Of a stretch of 64,000 bases of DNA, positions 1-12,143 are shown piece after piece. The position numbers were made by a program, and so were the translations under genes. The number at the start of each line of letters is the position of its first letter. Within the stretch, counting starts at the first letter, position 1. Source of the stretch: Primulina eburnea (taxonomy: Eukaryota; Streptophyta; Magnoliopsida; Lamiales; Gesneriaceae). The notes under the pieces were generated by a model, which worked only from the letters and a program-made list of their open reading frames with translations, was not told the origin of the DNA and made no database searches. Location: NCBI RefSeq assembly GCF_022965805.1, contig NC_133118.1, positions 7,279,158 through 7,343,157 of the forward strand, given 5' to 3'.

Positions 1-1264
1 GGACATTGTTAAGTGGAATATCTTTTAATTTTAAGGTGTAGAGATTGTTTTCAAGTTCACCCGTACCAACTAAACATTCATTCTTGTAAATATTGCAAAC
101 ACCTTTGCCAAATAAACAAGAAAATCCATCAATATCAAGCATAGAAATGGAAATAATGTTTTTAACTAAGTCTGGTACATACAAAACATCTCTCAAAACA
201 AGCTTAAAATCATTGTTCAATATTAAATAAACATCTCCTACGGCTTTGGCAGCAACCCTTGCTCCATTGCCCATCCTCAGGAAGGTCTCACCCTCTCGGA
301 GCTTCCTACTTCTTCCCATCACTTGCAAATCATTACAGAGATGTGAGCCACAGCCGGTATCTAATACCCAAGAAGTAGAATTAATCGAGATATTTACTTC
401 AATATAGAACATACCCTTGCTAGAACCCTTCTGCGCAAGATATTCCCTGCAGTTACGCCTCCAATGTCCAGGCTTCTTGCAGTGATGACAGATGTCAACT
501 GTCTTCTCAGCCTTGGCTGGCGCGGCTGCCACTACGGGACTCGGAGTCTGCCTCTTCAAGGGCTCGCTCTTCTTGGGGCGCTTGAAAGAACGCTTCTTTC
601 CCTTCCCAGGTGGACCGGTCTTCGTGCCAGATGAAGAGCCCACATAAAGAACCGGCTTCTCCTTCTTGATGGTGGACTCAAAAGTCACAAGCATGTTCAC
701 CAACTCTTCAAGGCTGGGCTCGAGCTTGTTCATATTGAAGTTCACGACAAAAGGATCGAAAGAGCTAGGCAGCGACAGCAGCAGCACATCCGTGGTCAAC
801 TCCGATGGCAAGATCAAATCCATGCCAACAAGCTTGTCCACGAGCCCAATCAACTTTAGGCCATGCTCATGGACCGAAGTCCCATCTCGCATGCGTAAAG
901 TGATGAGCTCCTTTACTGTGGCATGCCTCAAAGGCCGAGTGTGCTCACCGAAGAGCTCCTTGAGGTGCATATGAATGTCAGCAGCATTCTTAGCATCCTC
1001 GAATCGCCTTTGCAGCTCATCGTTCATCGAAGCCTGCATATAACACTTGGCCTTCAAGTCATGGTCGCACCAATCCTTGTAGGTCTGCAGTTCCTCGGGA
1101 CTGCAGTTAGTCGGAGCCTCATCAGGGGGCGACTCGGTCAGTGTGTATGCGATTTTCTCCGAGTTCAAGACAATCTTTAGATTTCTTAGCCAAGTGATAT
1201 AGTTAGGTCCGGTTAGAACGTGTTTTTCGAGAATAACGGAAAACGGGTTGCGAATTGATGACAT
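1..1264 (-). CDS. Ty1/copia gag-pol, N-terminal part (runs off window)
   Basis: Reading the minus strand from the ATG at 1264 gives about 421 codons without a stop up to the window edge. The Gag part is followed by a CCHC zinc knuckle (CHHCKKPGHWRRNC, about residues 258-271) and then a pepsin-like retroviral protease motif (LDTGCGSH, about residues 299-306), the order expected for a Ty1/copia polyprotein. Gag packages element RNA in cytoplasmic particles and the protease matures the polyprotein. Integrase, RT and RNase H should lie left of the window. The same-strand PBS and 2.1-kb LTR at 3067-5152 make this the 5' half of one element. The frame is undamaged over everything visible, unlike most other retroelement ORFs here, so the element could be recent. 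Lineage within copia was not determined. Confidence 0.85.
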   Translation of the reverse strand, partial: MSSIRNPFSVILEKHVLTGPNYITWLRNLKIVLNSEKIAYTLTESPPDEAPTNCSPEELQTYKDWCDHDLKAKCYMQASMNDELQRRFEDAKNAADIHMHLKELFGEHTRPLRHATVKELITLRMRDGTSVHEHGLKLIGLVDKLVGMDLILPSELTTDVLLLSLPSSFDPFVVNFNMNKLEPSLEELVNMLVTFESTIKKEKPVLYVGSSSGTKTGPPGKGKKRSFKRPKKSEPLKRQTPSPVVAAAPAKAEKTVDICHHCKKPGHWRRNCREYLAQKGSSKGMFYIEVNISINSTSWVLDTGCGSHLCNDLQVMGRSRKLREGETFLRMGNGARVAAKAVGDVYLILNNDFKLVLRDVLYVPDLVKNIISISMLDIDGFSCLFGKGVCNIYKNECLVGTGELENNLYTLKLKDIPLNNV

Positions 1265-3066
1265 TGTCAAAGATTTGTACTGAAAAGTAAAACAGATAAA
1301 TGTTAATGACTATTTTAAAATATTTAATAAGATATAAAGTTTGGACTTTTGCTTTATAAATTATCGCTCCCACTGTTTTGACATTTTCACTACCCTCTAG
1401 TGAAAACGGGAAACTCCTTTCCTCAGTAGGTACGTAAGGTCCAATTAGCGAATTATGATCCCGATTATACAGCCAATCACAATTCCTAAAAGGTAGTTTC
1501 CCAATTGCATCACAATGCAACCCTTAACGTAAACTTTTGTCTCACGTTTGATTAGGACCCATTATAGACGTCGTTCATCGTTACGTGTCAAGCCTTACCC
1601 ATCGATGTTGAACCTTAATGGACGGTCGCCATGAGTTCCCTCAATTATCTGAGCCGAAGTCATGGGAGTTCCACGTAGTTCACATCACCATGTCAATGAA
1701 TGTCACAGCTTTCCGGCACTAAGGGCCCCCCCAATAATATGAGCCGAGCCCTGAGTACAGGTAGCGTTCATCATGCACCCATTGTCGATGGAAGACAAGG
1801 AAATTATAACCAAATTTATAATTCCCCTTTTCGGACTTGATATTAATTTTGAATCTTATTCAAAATGAGGGTTTTTAATTTTGAAAGGTCTCATCATTAA
1901 TTTTATTTTAAAAGCTCGCCATGTTTGATCGTATGTTTGCCGGATTCATGCATTTTTGTTATTATAATAATAATAACGCACATACTCATTATTTATAACA
2001 TATCATGCATATATTATAAATAGAAAACAGTACAAGGATGATCAATTGCCCCAATACTAATGGCCCGTGTGAGCTAAACACGGGCCTAGGTCCAATCCTA
2101 GGGTAAATGCAAGGGATGCAATGCAACTAAATTATTACATTAGCATCCAATATTACATGTCTTCGATCTTCATAATCACCAAGGCCACCATCTTCCAATC
2201 TTGATCTTCCACTATTCTAATATTTACAATTAAATATCCATGGCACATAGGGATACATCTCATAGGGTGGGAACGGGCCATAAACCAAGCCCACTTTAAA
2301 TTGATAATTATTATAATCATACAACACAAATATCCTAGCATACACCTAGCAAATTGGGCTTGGGCTTTTGATCATCCTTCATGCATAATATCACATATCA
2401 TACACCATCAATTAATTATCACTATAATTAATTGATCCAATATTATATATCTTGATCCAATCACTAACCGCCACAATTATAAATTAAATTAACAAAGTAT
2501 ACAAACTCCTTTGTCTACTTTCAAATTAATTTATTTATAATCGAATTTCTTGTAAATCACAATTTACTATAAATAATTAAAGTCCAACTTCAATTATTTA
2601 TTTTATGAGAAAATATGTGCAACAATTGTAAATTTAAACTTAAGGGACCAAAACTCATTTTTCACCAAAAATATTTTGGCCCATTTAAATTTCACAAATT
2701 ATGTTGTACATCCAATGGCCCAACATCTCAAGGCCCATAACACTAAGATTCACCAAAACACTTTTGGAAACCCTAGTCGTCATCGCCGTCGCCGGAGCTC
2801 TGTCGCCGGATTCCGGCAACAAAAATTTTTTTTTTATTTTAAAACCTGCAGTTTTCGGGCAGCCCCTCGGGCTGCCCCTTGCTGCCCGAAATTTAAGGGC
2901 AGCCCTCGGGCAGCAACATGCTGCCCGAAAAAATATTTTTTTTTTTTTTTGTTTTTGCTTCAAAAATTTCGGCCTTGCTATATTCTTGCACCAAAAATTT
3001 CTCAAGCGGTTAGAAATCGATCTCAACATAATATTACGTAAATATTACACAAAAACCGTAACCTTA
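1265..3066 (-). other. Copia 5' leader between PBS and gag
   Basis: About 1.8 kb of non-coding, mostly AT-rich sequence separates the primer-binding site from the gag ATG. This is long for a Ty1/copia leader. A good 3' splice-site-like sequence (pyrimidine-rich, ending in CAG, with its boundary at 1279/1280 on the minus strand) lies about 15 nt before the gag ATG, so the leader may be spliced. No ORF in it looks real; the ORFs at 2676-3261 are shadows over the GC-rich repeat block. Confidence 0.5.
2855..2928. repeat. GC-rich inverted/direct repeat block
   Basis: Several copies of GGGCAGC and its complement GCTGCCC alternate within about 75 bp, flanked by poly-T runs. Several strong hairpins are possible. 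The block lies inside the copia leader. Confidence 0.7.
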
Positions 3067-3078
3067 GCTCGGATACCA
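3067..3078 (-). other. Primer-binding site of the left copia element
   Basis: On the minus strand this reads TGGTATCCGAGC, a close match to the initiator-methionine tRNA 3' complement used by most plant LTR elements (usually TGGTATCAGAGC). It starts two bases after the LTR end, which fixes the orientation and the LTR border. Confidence 0.75.
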
Positions 3079-3080
3079 CT

Positions 3081-5152
3081 TGAAAGCGGACCGGTTACGG
3101 TGGCCGGGAGCGCAACGGAAGTCAAAAATTTAATTTCTAAACATGAAATTTTCGGCCACCATGATTATTTTGTGCAATATTTACAAAACTACAAAAACAT
3201 GCATAGAATGTTTAAGAGATTACCTATCAACTTCACAAAGTTGATAATGGCTCCAACTTAGTTGACTAGCAACTAAGCTCTTTTAAGGCAAGAAAGATCT
3301 ACAAGCTTCCCTCCTCTTCAAGAATTAAGCCCACCACTAACAATGTAAACCCCTTCAAATATTGCACTAGAAATATTTGAAAATTTATCAAAAAGAAGTG
3401 AGTATTCTTCAAGAAAATGAAGAACACAAGATGAGAGAAAAAATTGAGAGAAAATCCCCTTCAATTTTCGGCCAAGTAGTGAGAGTGGAGTGTGGGAGAC
3501 TAGCCTTGGTTGTTGTGTAAAGTTGTCTCTCAAAAGTTGCATGCTTTTGAATTTTTTAATAAAAAGTATTCACAACCTTTCATCTCCCAAGCATGCAAAC
3601 CCTAGCATGTCTCACATATATTATATGGTTTTTAACACATTAAAAACCATAGACTAAATTTTAATTATCTCAAACACATTTGAGATTAATTAAATACTAC
3701 TTGAATTTATTCAAGTCCCACTAGTTAAATAATTATTTAATTGAGCTCTACAAGACTCAATATAATTTAATTAATTCAACACTTGAATTATTTTAATTAT
3801 TTAGACTCTACTAGGTCCACTAGTGTATAATTAATTCAACACTTGAATTAATTTAATTTAGTCCATAATAATGTTTATGAAAATCACAATTTTCAAATAC
3901 ATTATCCACTTGGCCCAATTTTAATCTAGGAACACTTCCATAAATTAAAATTTATATTTCTCTCATAGAAGTCACACTTCTATTTTTCTTTACGCTTATA
4001 AACACATTTATAAGCCGTTCAACACATTGAACTAATTTTACTTCTCTTCGGGATTTACAAAGTTAATACTTGTGTGGCCCTCAATGGTTCATTGATACAA
4101 CTAGCCGTGGGTTCACATCTCCATGTGATTCGGACTAAACATGTCCTTATACGAGCATACCCCAATTGCCCCATTCTTACTTATCAACACCTTGATAACA
4201 AGAACGTCAGAACTCAAGTCTGATAGTACCCAACCAATCACGTTAAATGCCTAGCAGCATCGCTTACGTGATTCCCTAGGTATCACATGATAGTGCCTGC
4301 AAGAACCAATCAATTATGGTTAGCGTACAGTACGGTCCCTTCAACTCATATATCCCGACCGATTCGACAACTATTGGTTTATCGAGAGTTGTCAATGAAT
4401 CGATACTATGTGTCATGTTGTGGTTGCATCGATGGTGTAATCTATGAAACCCCTTTCATAATTACCACCATACTCTGATCAGAGATTTCAACCCACACAT
4501 ACATGAAAAACACATAGGATATCCATACCCGTAGGTAAGCGGTGAATCCCCGGCTACAATGCATCGACTCCTATATGTTTCGCCGTAACACCCAATCTTG
4601 CCACCTGATGACCCCATAAGAGTCGGTAAACAAGTCAAAGTGAAACGCTAGCACATAGAGTCTCAATGTTGTCCCGGGTCATAAGGACTAATGGTGTACA
4701 ACCATAAACTAGGACTTTTCCACTCGATAAGTGAGAACCACTTGGAAAGTCCTTTATAGAGGGTTGTTCAGTGCACTCTACCAGGAGCACCTATCTGCAT
4801 GCTCGGACATCACAATGTCCCCTACCAATGAAACATGGTACTCACATCGCAGATACTAGTCTCTAACTCGAGCGGCCTTTATCCTTCTTTGTGGCGGCTG
4901 AATCGACTAGGAACGGTTTAGAATATACAGTATTCCAAATATGAGTTTCATGATACTCATCATATGAGCATCTCATATTCTTTCTACTATTTGTATATTC
5001 AAGGAATTTATCTATGCAACTAGCATGGGTATAAAGATAAAGATGCGCCAAATTAATAAATTCAAATATTATTAAAATAAAGATCGTTTATACAAAGAGT
5101 TTCATCGTGAACAGTCGGCCAACACTTGGCTCGACGTGCACCTACTCTAACA
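3081..5152 (-). mobile_element. 5' LTR of the left Ty1/copia element
   Basis: On the minus strand the LTR begins TGTTAGAGTAGG at 5152 and ends with CA at 3081, next to the PBS. It is about 2.07 kb, long for copia. The outer border interrupts a gypsy reverse transcriptase: coding sequence resumes at 5153 with the RT segment around MDLMNRVF. The copia therefore inserted into the older gypsy E1. The matching TSD copy and the 3' LTR lie outside the window. Confidence 0.8.
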
Positions 5153-6872
5153 CTTCATGGATCTCATGAATCGTGTATTTCAGCCATATCTAGATCAATT
5201 CATCATAGTCTTCATCGATGATATTTTGATCTATTCCAAGAGCAGAGAGGAGCATAGTTGCCATTTGAGTACAACACTACAAGTTCTTCAAGATAGGAAG
5301 CTATATGCAAAGTTCGCAAGTGCGAGTTTTGGCTTGATAGAGTGGCGTTCTTAGGCCACATCATTTCTAGTGATGGCATGGAAGTTGATCCGAGTAAAGT
5401 GGAAGCACTGAAAGAATGGCCAGTACCAAAGAGTCTTATCGAGATTCGCAGTTTCTTAGGACTAGCAGGCTATTATCGCAAGTTTATTCAGGGGTTCTCA
5501 TCTATAGCGGTACCTATAACCACCTTGACAAAGAAAAATGCAAAGTTTGTTTGGGGACTCGAGTGCCAAGACAGTTTTGACAAGTTGAAGCAAGCCTTGA
5601 TATCAACGCCAGTGTTATCTATGCCATCAGATCAAGGGGAGTATGTTCTTTATACTTACGCCTCTACAATTGGTTTGGGCACAGTTCTGATGAAAACGAC
5701 CGAGTTATCGCTTATGCGTCGAGACTGCTGAAAATTCACGAGAAGAACTACCCTACTCATGATCTTGAGCTTGCAGCAGTAGTCTTTGCACTAAAGATTT
5801 GGAGGCACTACCTTTATGGGGAAAAGTGCAAGATATTCACCGACCATAAAAGTTTGAAATACTTCTTCATCCAAAAGGAGTTGAATATGAGACAGCGCAG
5901 ATGGCTTGAGTTAGTAAAGGACTATGATTGTGACATTAGCTATCATCCGGGAAAAAGCTAACGTAATGGCAGACAGATTGAGTAGAAAAGCAGCAGTTAT
6001 CACTCAATTATCACTCCAAAGACCGTTGCAGTCCGAGATACAGCTGTTTGAACTTCAGTGTATGCTAGGGGCGAGCCCCCTAATCTTGCCACATTATCAT
6101 TGCAGTCGACTTTGAGATATAGAATTCGGGATGAACAGTCCACTGATGAGCAGTTGCAAAAGTGGAGAGCTAGAGATGAAGCCAAGGGCCGGAATTTATA
6201 TGCAATGGTGGATGGTTTAGTTCGTTATCGAGATCGACTATAGGTTCCTAGTAACGATTCGTTGAGAGATCTTATTATGAAGGAAGCCCATGACACACCT
6301 TACTCCATCCATCCGGGAAGTACCAAGATGTACAAAGATTTGCAGTTGTTATATTGGTGGCAGGCATGAAGAGGGACATTCTGAGATTTGTATCCGAGTG
6401 TTTGACTTGTCAACAAGTTAAAGCAGAGCATCAGAGACCAGCGGGGAAATTGAAGCCATTCCTTATTCCCGAGTGGAAGTGGGAAAATATCACTATGGAC
6501 TTTGTAGTGAGATTTCAAAAGACCGTTAAGGGATTGAATGCTATTTGGGTGATAGTGGATCGTCTTACGAAATCGGCGCATTTTCTACCTATTAAGACGA
6601 CATTCACCATGATTCAGTATGCAGAGTTATATATTCGGGATATAGTTCGTCTGCATGGGATTCCAGTGTCTATTGTTTCTGACAGAGATCCGAGATTCAC
6701 GTCATCTTTTTGGAAAAGTCTGCATGCAGCAATGGGGACCAAGTTAATGTTCAGTACAGCGTTCCATCCTCAAACCGATGGTCAGTCAGAAAGAGTTATA
6801 CATATTTAGATCTACTGCGAGCATGTGTTATTGATTTCCAAGGCAGTTGGGAACCAAAGTTACCTCTAGTGG

Positions 6873-8724
6873 TGTAAGGCTCGAGATTATTAGTCTTTAT
6901 TGAAGTACGACTCGGAGGATATGAGAATGCATGTCATAAGATGAAAGTATCAAATATTTCATGAATTATGGAATTTTGAATGAGCATGGCCGAAGCCACA
7001 CTGCACCTGCGGTGCTAGGAAACACCGCACCCGCGGTGCATGGACAGAAAGTTGGCAATTTTATGCGAAGCAAGACCGCACCCGCGGTCGCTATTTTGGG
7101 AAAATGATAGGGTTGCCGAGGGCATAGCGCACCCGTGGTGCTAACGTGACCGCACCCGCGGTGCTGCATGCGAGAAGTCCACCTTTGTTTCTCGTTGTGA
7201 CACATGGCATATATATATATATATATTTGGTGCATGACTCGACCATTTCTTCCTTCAGCAGATGAGAACCGAAAGCTTCCTCTAAGAATTCCTCAAGTTC
7301 TTCAAGGTTTGAGGTAAGATTTCTTAAGATTGAGCTATCCAATTTTTATACCGAATAGAGATTCTTGTTCCTTGCTTCAAGGGCTACAAGAGGATGTAAG
7401 TTTCACTCAGTTTCTACATGATTTGGGATATTGATATTGGATAAAATGTATTATGCATGTAGATAAATGTTCTTGTGATGATTATGAGCTTATAATCGAA
7501 ACCGGAACGAAGAAATGATAGCGTATGCGTTTGCTATGAATTCCAGCATGTTTTAAGAATAGATGGTGCAGAATTGTTGTGTTCTAGCTTGATATTGTGA
7601 TGGATTATTGAGGTTTGAGTTGTTCGGTTTATCGAGAATCTACAGTTATGCCGTCAAATGGTATTAAGATAGATTATTGATTCATAGATGTGTTGAATGG
7701 GATAGGAATTGATAGAATGTGTATCAATGTATCTCTTTCAGATTTGATTGACAGACTTGATATCGACTTCGGGACTTCGATTGATTCCTACGACAAGAAA
7801 GGTATAAGCCATGTTTTGTTTGGGAAGCCACAACTCAAATAAGATATCATTTGAGTTTCCCAACCAAAATCACATACTAGAATTGTTGTATATTTGGTAA
7901 CATGTTTATGAATTGTTTATAGAGTTATATTCAAATCTTGTAACATGATTATGCTTTGATTATAGAATTGTATTCAATCACATAAGATCATTGTGATATT
8001 CAGATATGAATATGAGCATGCTTTGTTTACAGATTGATATTCATTGCATTTAAGATAGGAGAGTCGTTGACAGCCATTGTCAAATATCTAGATGTTCGGT
8101 GTATCTCAGCTTAGGAGCAGCTCTGACTCCTATTGCAGCCGTCGATACAGCTCAGACATAAGTCTAGGAATAAGACGTACAGTCACCCCGAGTGGGAGGG
8201 TAGGTGACAGCCATTGACGTCTTATTCACACCGGGATCCCTAGAGTTATAGATGAGTCGAGTCTAGACATGATTGGATTCGCAATGCATGTTTATGTTGA
8301 TGACATTCATACTATCATATTTCATGTTTTAGATTGATTATATGCATGTATACATGTTTATACTGGGATTTGTTCTCACCGGAGTTTCCGGCTGTTGTTA
8401 TGTTTGTATGTGTGCATAACAACAGGTGGGGCAGGATCTGGGTCACGCAGAGGATGAGAGATGGACATAGCGTGGTGATCTCGGGCATAGCAGCAGAACT
8501 AGTAGTTGTACTTTTGACATGTACTTTATTTAATTACTAGTTGTTGAGAATGGATAGAACAAGACATGTTGTACCTTATGTTTGTACATTATGTTGTTAA
8601 ATAACATAGACTCCTTTTGTTTAGCTTTCATATAAATTAATGTTAAAAGCAAAAATTTGACCCACTTTTTATATTAACGATCCATTGAATCCCAAAGAAA
8701 AGAGTTAGAGCCCGGGTCCCCATA
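6873..8724 (+). mobile_element. Solo gypsy LTR inside E1 integrase
   Basis: The element starts TGTAAGGCTCGAG and ends GGGTCCCCATA. It is flanked by the 5-bp direct repeat AGTGG (6868-6872 and 8725-8729), and removing it restores the E1 integrase junction. Internal blocks match, in reverse complement, the LTRs of E2 and E3 (for example the segment around 8160-8250, and the GGGTCCCCA end), so this is the same LTR superfamily. The canonical CA end has become TA. It contains a hairpin array (6999-7165) followed by a short (TA)n at about 7207-7227. No internal domain is present, so it is a recombination-derived solo LTR. The ORF at 8334-8540 is within the LTR and not considered real. Confidence 0.85.
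6999..7165 (+). repeat. Hairpin array in U3 of the solo LTR
   Basis: Five units of a GC-rich inverted repeat occur at about 7000, 7023, 7074, 7126 and 7148. The best unit is CACCGCACCCGCGGTG (6-bp stem, 4-nt loop). The array sits about 40 bp upstream of the (TA)n tract that probably serves as the LTR TATA region. Confidence 0.8.
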
Positions 8725-9394
8725 AGTGGAGTTCACCTACAATAATAGTTTCCAATCATCAATCGGGATGGCTCCTTTTGAGGCACTTTATGGAAGGAAA
8801 TGTAAATCTCCTATTCATTGGGACGAGGTTGGGGAAAGAAGGGATATTGGTCCGGATGTCATTGAAGAGACTGCCGAGCTTCTAGTCAAAATTCGTTAGA
8901 GAATGAAGACTGCACAAAACCGACAAAAGATTTATGCGGATAAAAGACGAAGGGACTTAAAGTTTACAGTGGGCGACCATGTATTTGTGAAAATAGCGCC
9001 CATGAAGGGGGTTATGCGCTTTGGCAAGAAAGACAAACTTAGTCCTAGATTTATAGGTCCGTTTGAGATTATGGAGAGGATTGGGACATTAGCTTATAGA
9101 GTGGCATCGCCACCAACATTTTTTGGAGTTTATAATGTGTTCCACGTTTCGATGCTGCGGAAGTACATGTCGAATCCGTCACATGTATTAAATTATGAAC
9201 CTCTTCAATTAACTCCAAATATGACATATGAAGAAAGACCTATCCAGATCTTAGCAAGGCAAGAAAGAAGATTGCGAAACAAAGTCATTCTCATGGTCAA
9301 GGTCAAGTGGCTGAATCACTCGAAAGAGGAAGCTACTTGGCTAACCGAGAGGGACTTGAAGGGTCTCTATCCAGAATTATTCGATAAGTTCTAA

Positions 9395-9435
9395 TTTCGA
9401 GGACGAAATTTTATTTAAGGAGGGGGGGAGGAATT
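9395..9435 (+). other. Polypurine tract of E1
   Basis: After the pol stop comes the motif TTCGAGGACGAA shared with E5, then a purine-rich run AAGGAGGGGGGAGGAA immediately before the 3' LTR start (TGTAAGG at 9436). Confidence 0.7.
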
Positions 9436-10143
9436 GTAAGGTCCAAAATTAAGAAGACGTAATCCAACTGCATGCGAATCTAGGAAATATGAAAAATGAG
9501 TAAATAATTGATTTTAATTGTTAATTGATTATATGACATACATGCTTATATGTTAAATAGGATTTTATTGTCATTATGCATAAAATTGTATTTTTTAAGG
9601 AATATTCAAGTTGCGATCGAAGAACGGAGACTGATGGCTGAAAAACGTAAAATGTTTTTATTAAATAATTGTTCTTAATTATTTAAAATAATGTTGATGG
9701 GTTTTCATATTTTTGAAAATAAGGGGGTTTTGAGGTGATTTATATGCCGAGATGTAAATTTTATCGGTGTGGCTTTTTCAATAAAAATGAGAGCTTTTTG
9801 GCAACCCGGCTAATAAATTCACAAATTTATTTAAACAAAAATTTTGTTACTATTTTATTAAATTTTAATTAAGGCTAATGGGCTTAATTTAGAGGCTTAA
9901 TAGACCTAAAGCATTGTTAGTATTTAATTAGCTATTTAAAATACTAATCATCTAAAACCCTACACTCATTATTCACGCCTCCCTCTCCCAAAATTCAGAA
10001 ACTCTCCCCAAAAACCCTTCAGCACACACGGCACACACACACACCACAAAGTAAATGGATTTTCGAAGGGTTCAAGGAAAATCTAGCCAAGGTTTTACTC
10101 CGTTCTTCGTCGTCAACGTTATTTCGTGCGTATAAAACGCAAA
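9436..10143 (+). mobile_element. 3' LTR of E1, first part
   Basis: The LTR begins TGTAAGGTCC directly after the polypurine tract and is interrupted at 10143 by E2. The segment 9700-9840 matches, in reverse complement, the E4 LTR around 63590-63710, so E1 and E4 belong to one family. Confidence 0.75.
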
Positions 10144-11560
10144 TGTGGGGACCCGGACGCTAATCATAGTCATAATCGTCATTGGGACTAATTAATTAAT
10201 TATAAAACAGGGTCTAAATTTTTTTTTTTAAAAAACACGGAACGTAGTGACAACAATCTAATATACAACTCAGTATATAATAAAGTACAAGTCCTGTACC
10301 GTCTACAAATCAGTACAAACTAAGGTTCAACAACTACTATCAAGTGTCCACACCCTATATACAATCCAAGTCCGGAGCCTCCACTCTAATCACGATCTCT
10401 CCTCATCTCCTGGACCCTGAACCTGTCCCACCTGTTGTCAAGTATACATACAAACAAGACAACAGCCGGATAACTCCGGTGAGAATAAATCCCAGTATAA
10501 ATCAACGAACATGCAATCATATAATCAATATAAAGCATGAACATATGACAGTAATACAAATCAAAATCAGAAATGTAAACAATATCAATCTGTCGACAAT
10601 GCTCGTGACTCCACGATTCAGACTAGACTCAATCCTAGCCTAGGGATCCCGGTGTCCAGATGTGGCATTCCTATATCGACAAACAGTAATAGAAAAGACT
10701 CCAGTTCTATCCACGTCGATATAACCAAACATCCAGTGTCCAGACGCATCCGTCATAGACTATGGTCTATCGCCATATCTTGTGACATCGTGCAATGTAC
10801 CCGTGGTTACCTGCCACTATCAGGTACTTCTGTCACAAGATTACTCGTCTAATGCATGCTCCTATGACTCCATAGAACAAGCATTTAAATCAAATCATTA
10901 AATACAATGATAAACAAATAATAAGTATGTGATTTAGGGAAACTCAAGTACATCCTACTTGAGTCGATGTCCCAATACACATCGACTTATACCTTTCGTT
11001 GCAGTTTCGGTCTGGAATCCAAATTCTGTCAATCCCTCAATCTGACACTGGTAATACCAATAATCTCATATAAGTATACCTTTCAAATTACCAATAATCT
11101 GATTAATCTGGATTTAATTCAAAATCAACGGCACAACGGTACAATCTCAGTATCTCGCCAATACCAAATCAACAGACATCAATTACAAATCATAACTCAT
11201 ATCCATTACAATCTGTAACTCACTCACAATTCAAATCTGTCTGGTATACGTTAATATACCCTAACAATTCATAACAATTTCATAATCAGTCCATATCTCA
11301 TTCTGACTTCGATTCTACGATGTCTAGCATATCAAGAACATCATATATGAATTAAATTCAATTCTGACAACATCATAATTTCAAGACATGTCAAAACGTA
11401 GTAAAACTTACGTCCAGTTGTAGCCTACGTTGATAAGAACTCGGTACTGAAGTCGGATTTAAAATCAGACGGACGGATTGATCGTAAATCGAATTCTGGA
11501 ATCAAAAATCAAAGTTTTCCCTCTATTTTCGTTTTTCCTTTTCTGAGGAAAAGTTTGTAT

Positions 11561-11562
<2 letters not shown>

Positions 11563-11619
<57 letters not shown>
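11563..11619. repeat. (TA)n tract in E2 3' LTR
   Basis: About 57 bp of uninterrupted TA dinucleotide. In LTR orientation it lies just downstream of the hairpin array, the position of a core promoter TATA region. The YIYIYI-type ORFs crossing it are artefacts. Confidence 0.9.
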
Positions 11620-11620
<1 letters not shown>

Positions 11621-11660
11621 TCGCATGCATCCAACAAATGTCCAATTTTCCTTCTGCATG

Positions 11661-11925
11661 GCTCGCGCTTGGGCGGTGATAAATGACCGCTCGAGCGCGA
11701 GTACCTCTGTCCAAGTACTCAGCTTGTCACGCACTGGCGCTCGGGCGGTCAAAAACTACCGCCCGGGCGCCGCACCTTCTGCCCGAGACATATACTTACT
11801 GAATATTGGCGCTCGGGCGGTCAAAAACTACCGCCCGGGCGCCACACCTTCTGTCCAAGATGTGTTTCTATTGAACATTGGCGCTCGGGCGGTCATTTCT
11901 TACCGCTCGGGCGCCACTAGTTCTG
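11661..11925. repeat. 72-bp hairpin units in E2 3' LTR
   Basis: The array has four inverted repeats. Two central units are exact 72-bp periods carrying stem GGCGCTCGGGCGGT, an 8-nt A-rich loop and stem ACCGCCCGGGCGCC (13 of 14 paired). The outer two units are divergent (GCTCGCGC...GCGCGAG at 11661, and a weaker last unit near 11881). Confidence 0.85.
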
Positions 11926-12045
11926 TCCAAAGATTGCACCCGTCATATTTAATCTTATTTCATGTCCCGATTAATCCTCTCATAATCATATCACATTATA
12001 ACTCAATAATTCTAGATTATTAGGATTAAATTTCCGGGCATTACA

Positions 12046-12060
12046 TTTCTCCCCCCTAAG
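12046..12060 (-). other. Polypurine tract of E2
   Basis: The plus strand reads TTTCTCCCCCCTAAG next to the LTR. The minus strand is therefore a purine run, followed upstream by the TTCGAGGACGAAAT-type motif that ends these pol genes. Confidence 0.75.
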
Positions 12061-12143
12061 ATACGATTTCGTCCTCGAAATCACAAACTGTCAATCGTAT
12101 TAATAAGGAGTATATACACAAGAACTGTATAAGAAAATTTACA

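Larger units (their letters stand above)
5153..9394 (+). pseudogene. Ty3/gypsy (E1) pol remnant: RT, RNase H, integrase, chromodomain-like tail
   Basis: This plus-strand gypsy pol starts mid-RT where the copia inserted. Visible in order are the RT palm motif FIDDIL (about 5210-5230), the RT C-terminus and connection (5342-5731), RNase H (about 5700-5960), the integrase HHCC-like part and core (6354-6809, with MDFV, SDRDPRF and TDGQSE around the catalytic residues), then after a solo LTR the integrase C-terminus and a chromodomain-like tail (8903-9394, ending ELFDKF). Damage is heavy: frame changes near 5340, 5700-5740, 5960 and 6350, a stop or frameshift at about 6808, a stop at about 8899, and the 1.85-kb insertion at 6873. 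The tail suggests a chromovirus (Tekay/Del-like); this is inference from the family. Confidence 0.85.
10144..12045 (-). mobile_element. 3' LTR of E2
   Basis: 1902 bp. On the minus strand it starts TGTAATGCCCGG at 12045 and ends in ...GGGTCCCCACA at 10144. Compared with the other LTR it has one extra 72-bp hairpin unit and a shorter (TA)n. Confidence 0.9.

Noticed and set aside
666..1180. Plus-strand ORFs at 666-974 and 923-1180
   Set aside because: Antisense shadows of the minus-strand copia Gag ORF.
2676..3261. Overlapping ORFs on both strands in the copia leader
   Set aside because: Generated by the GC repeat and poly-T runs; no recognisable domain, no codon signature.
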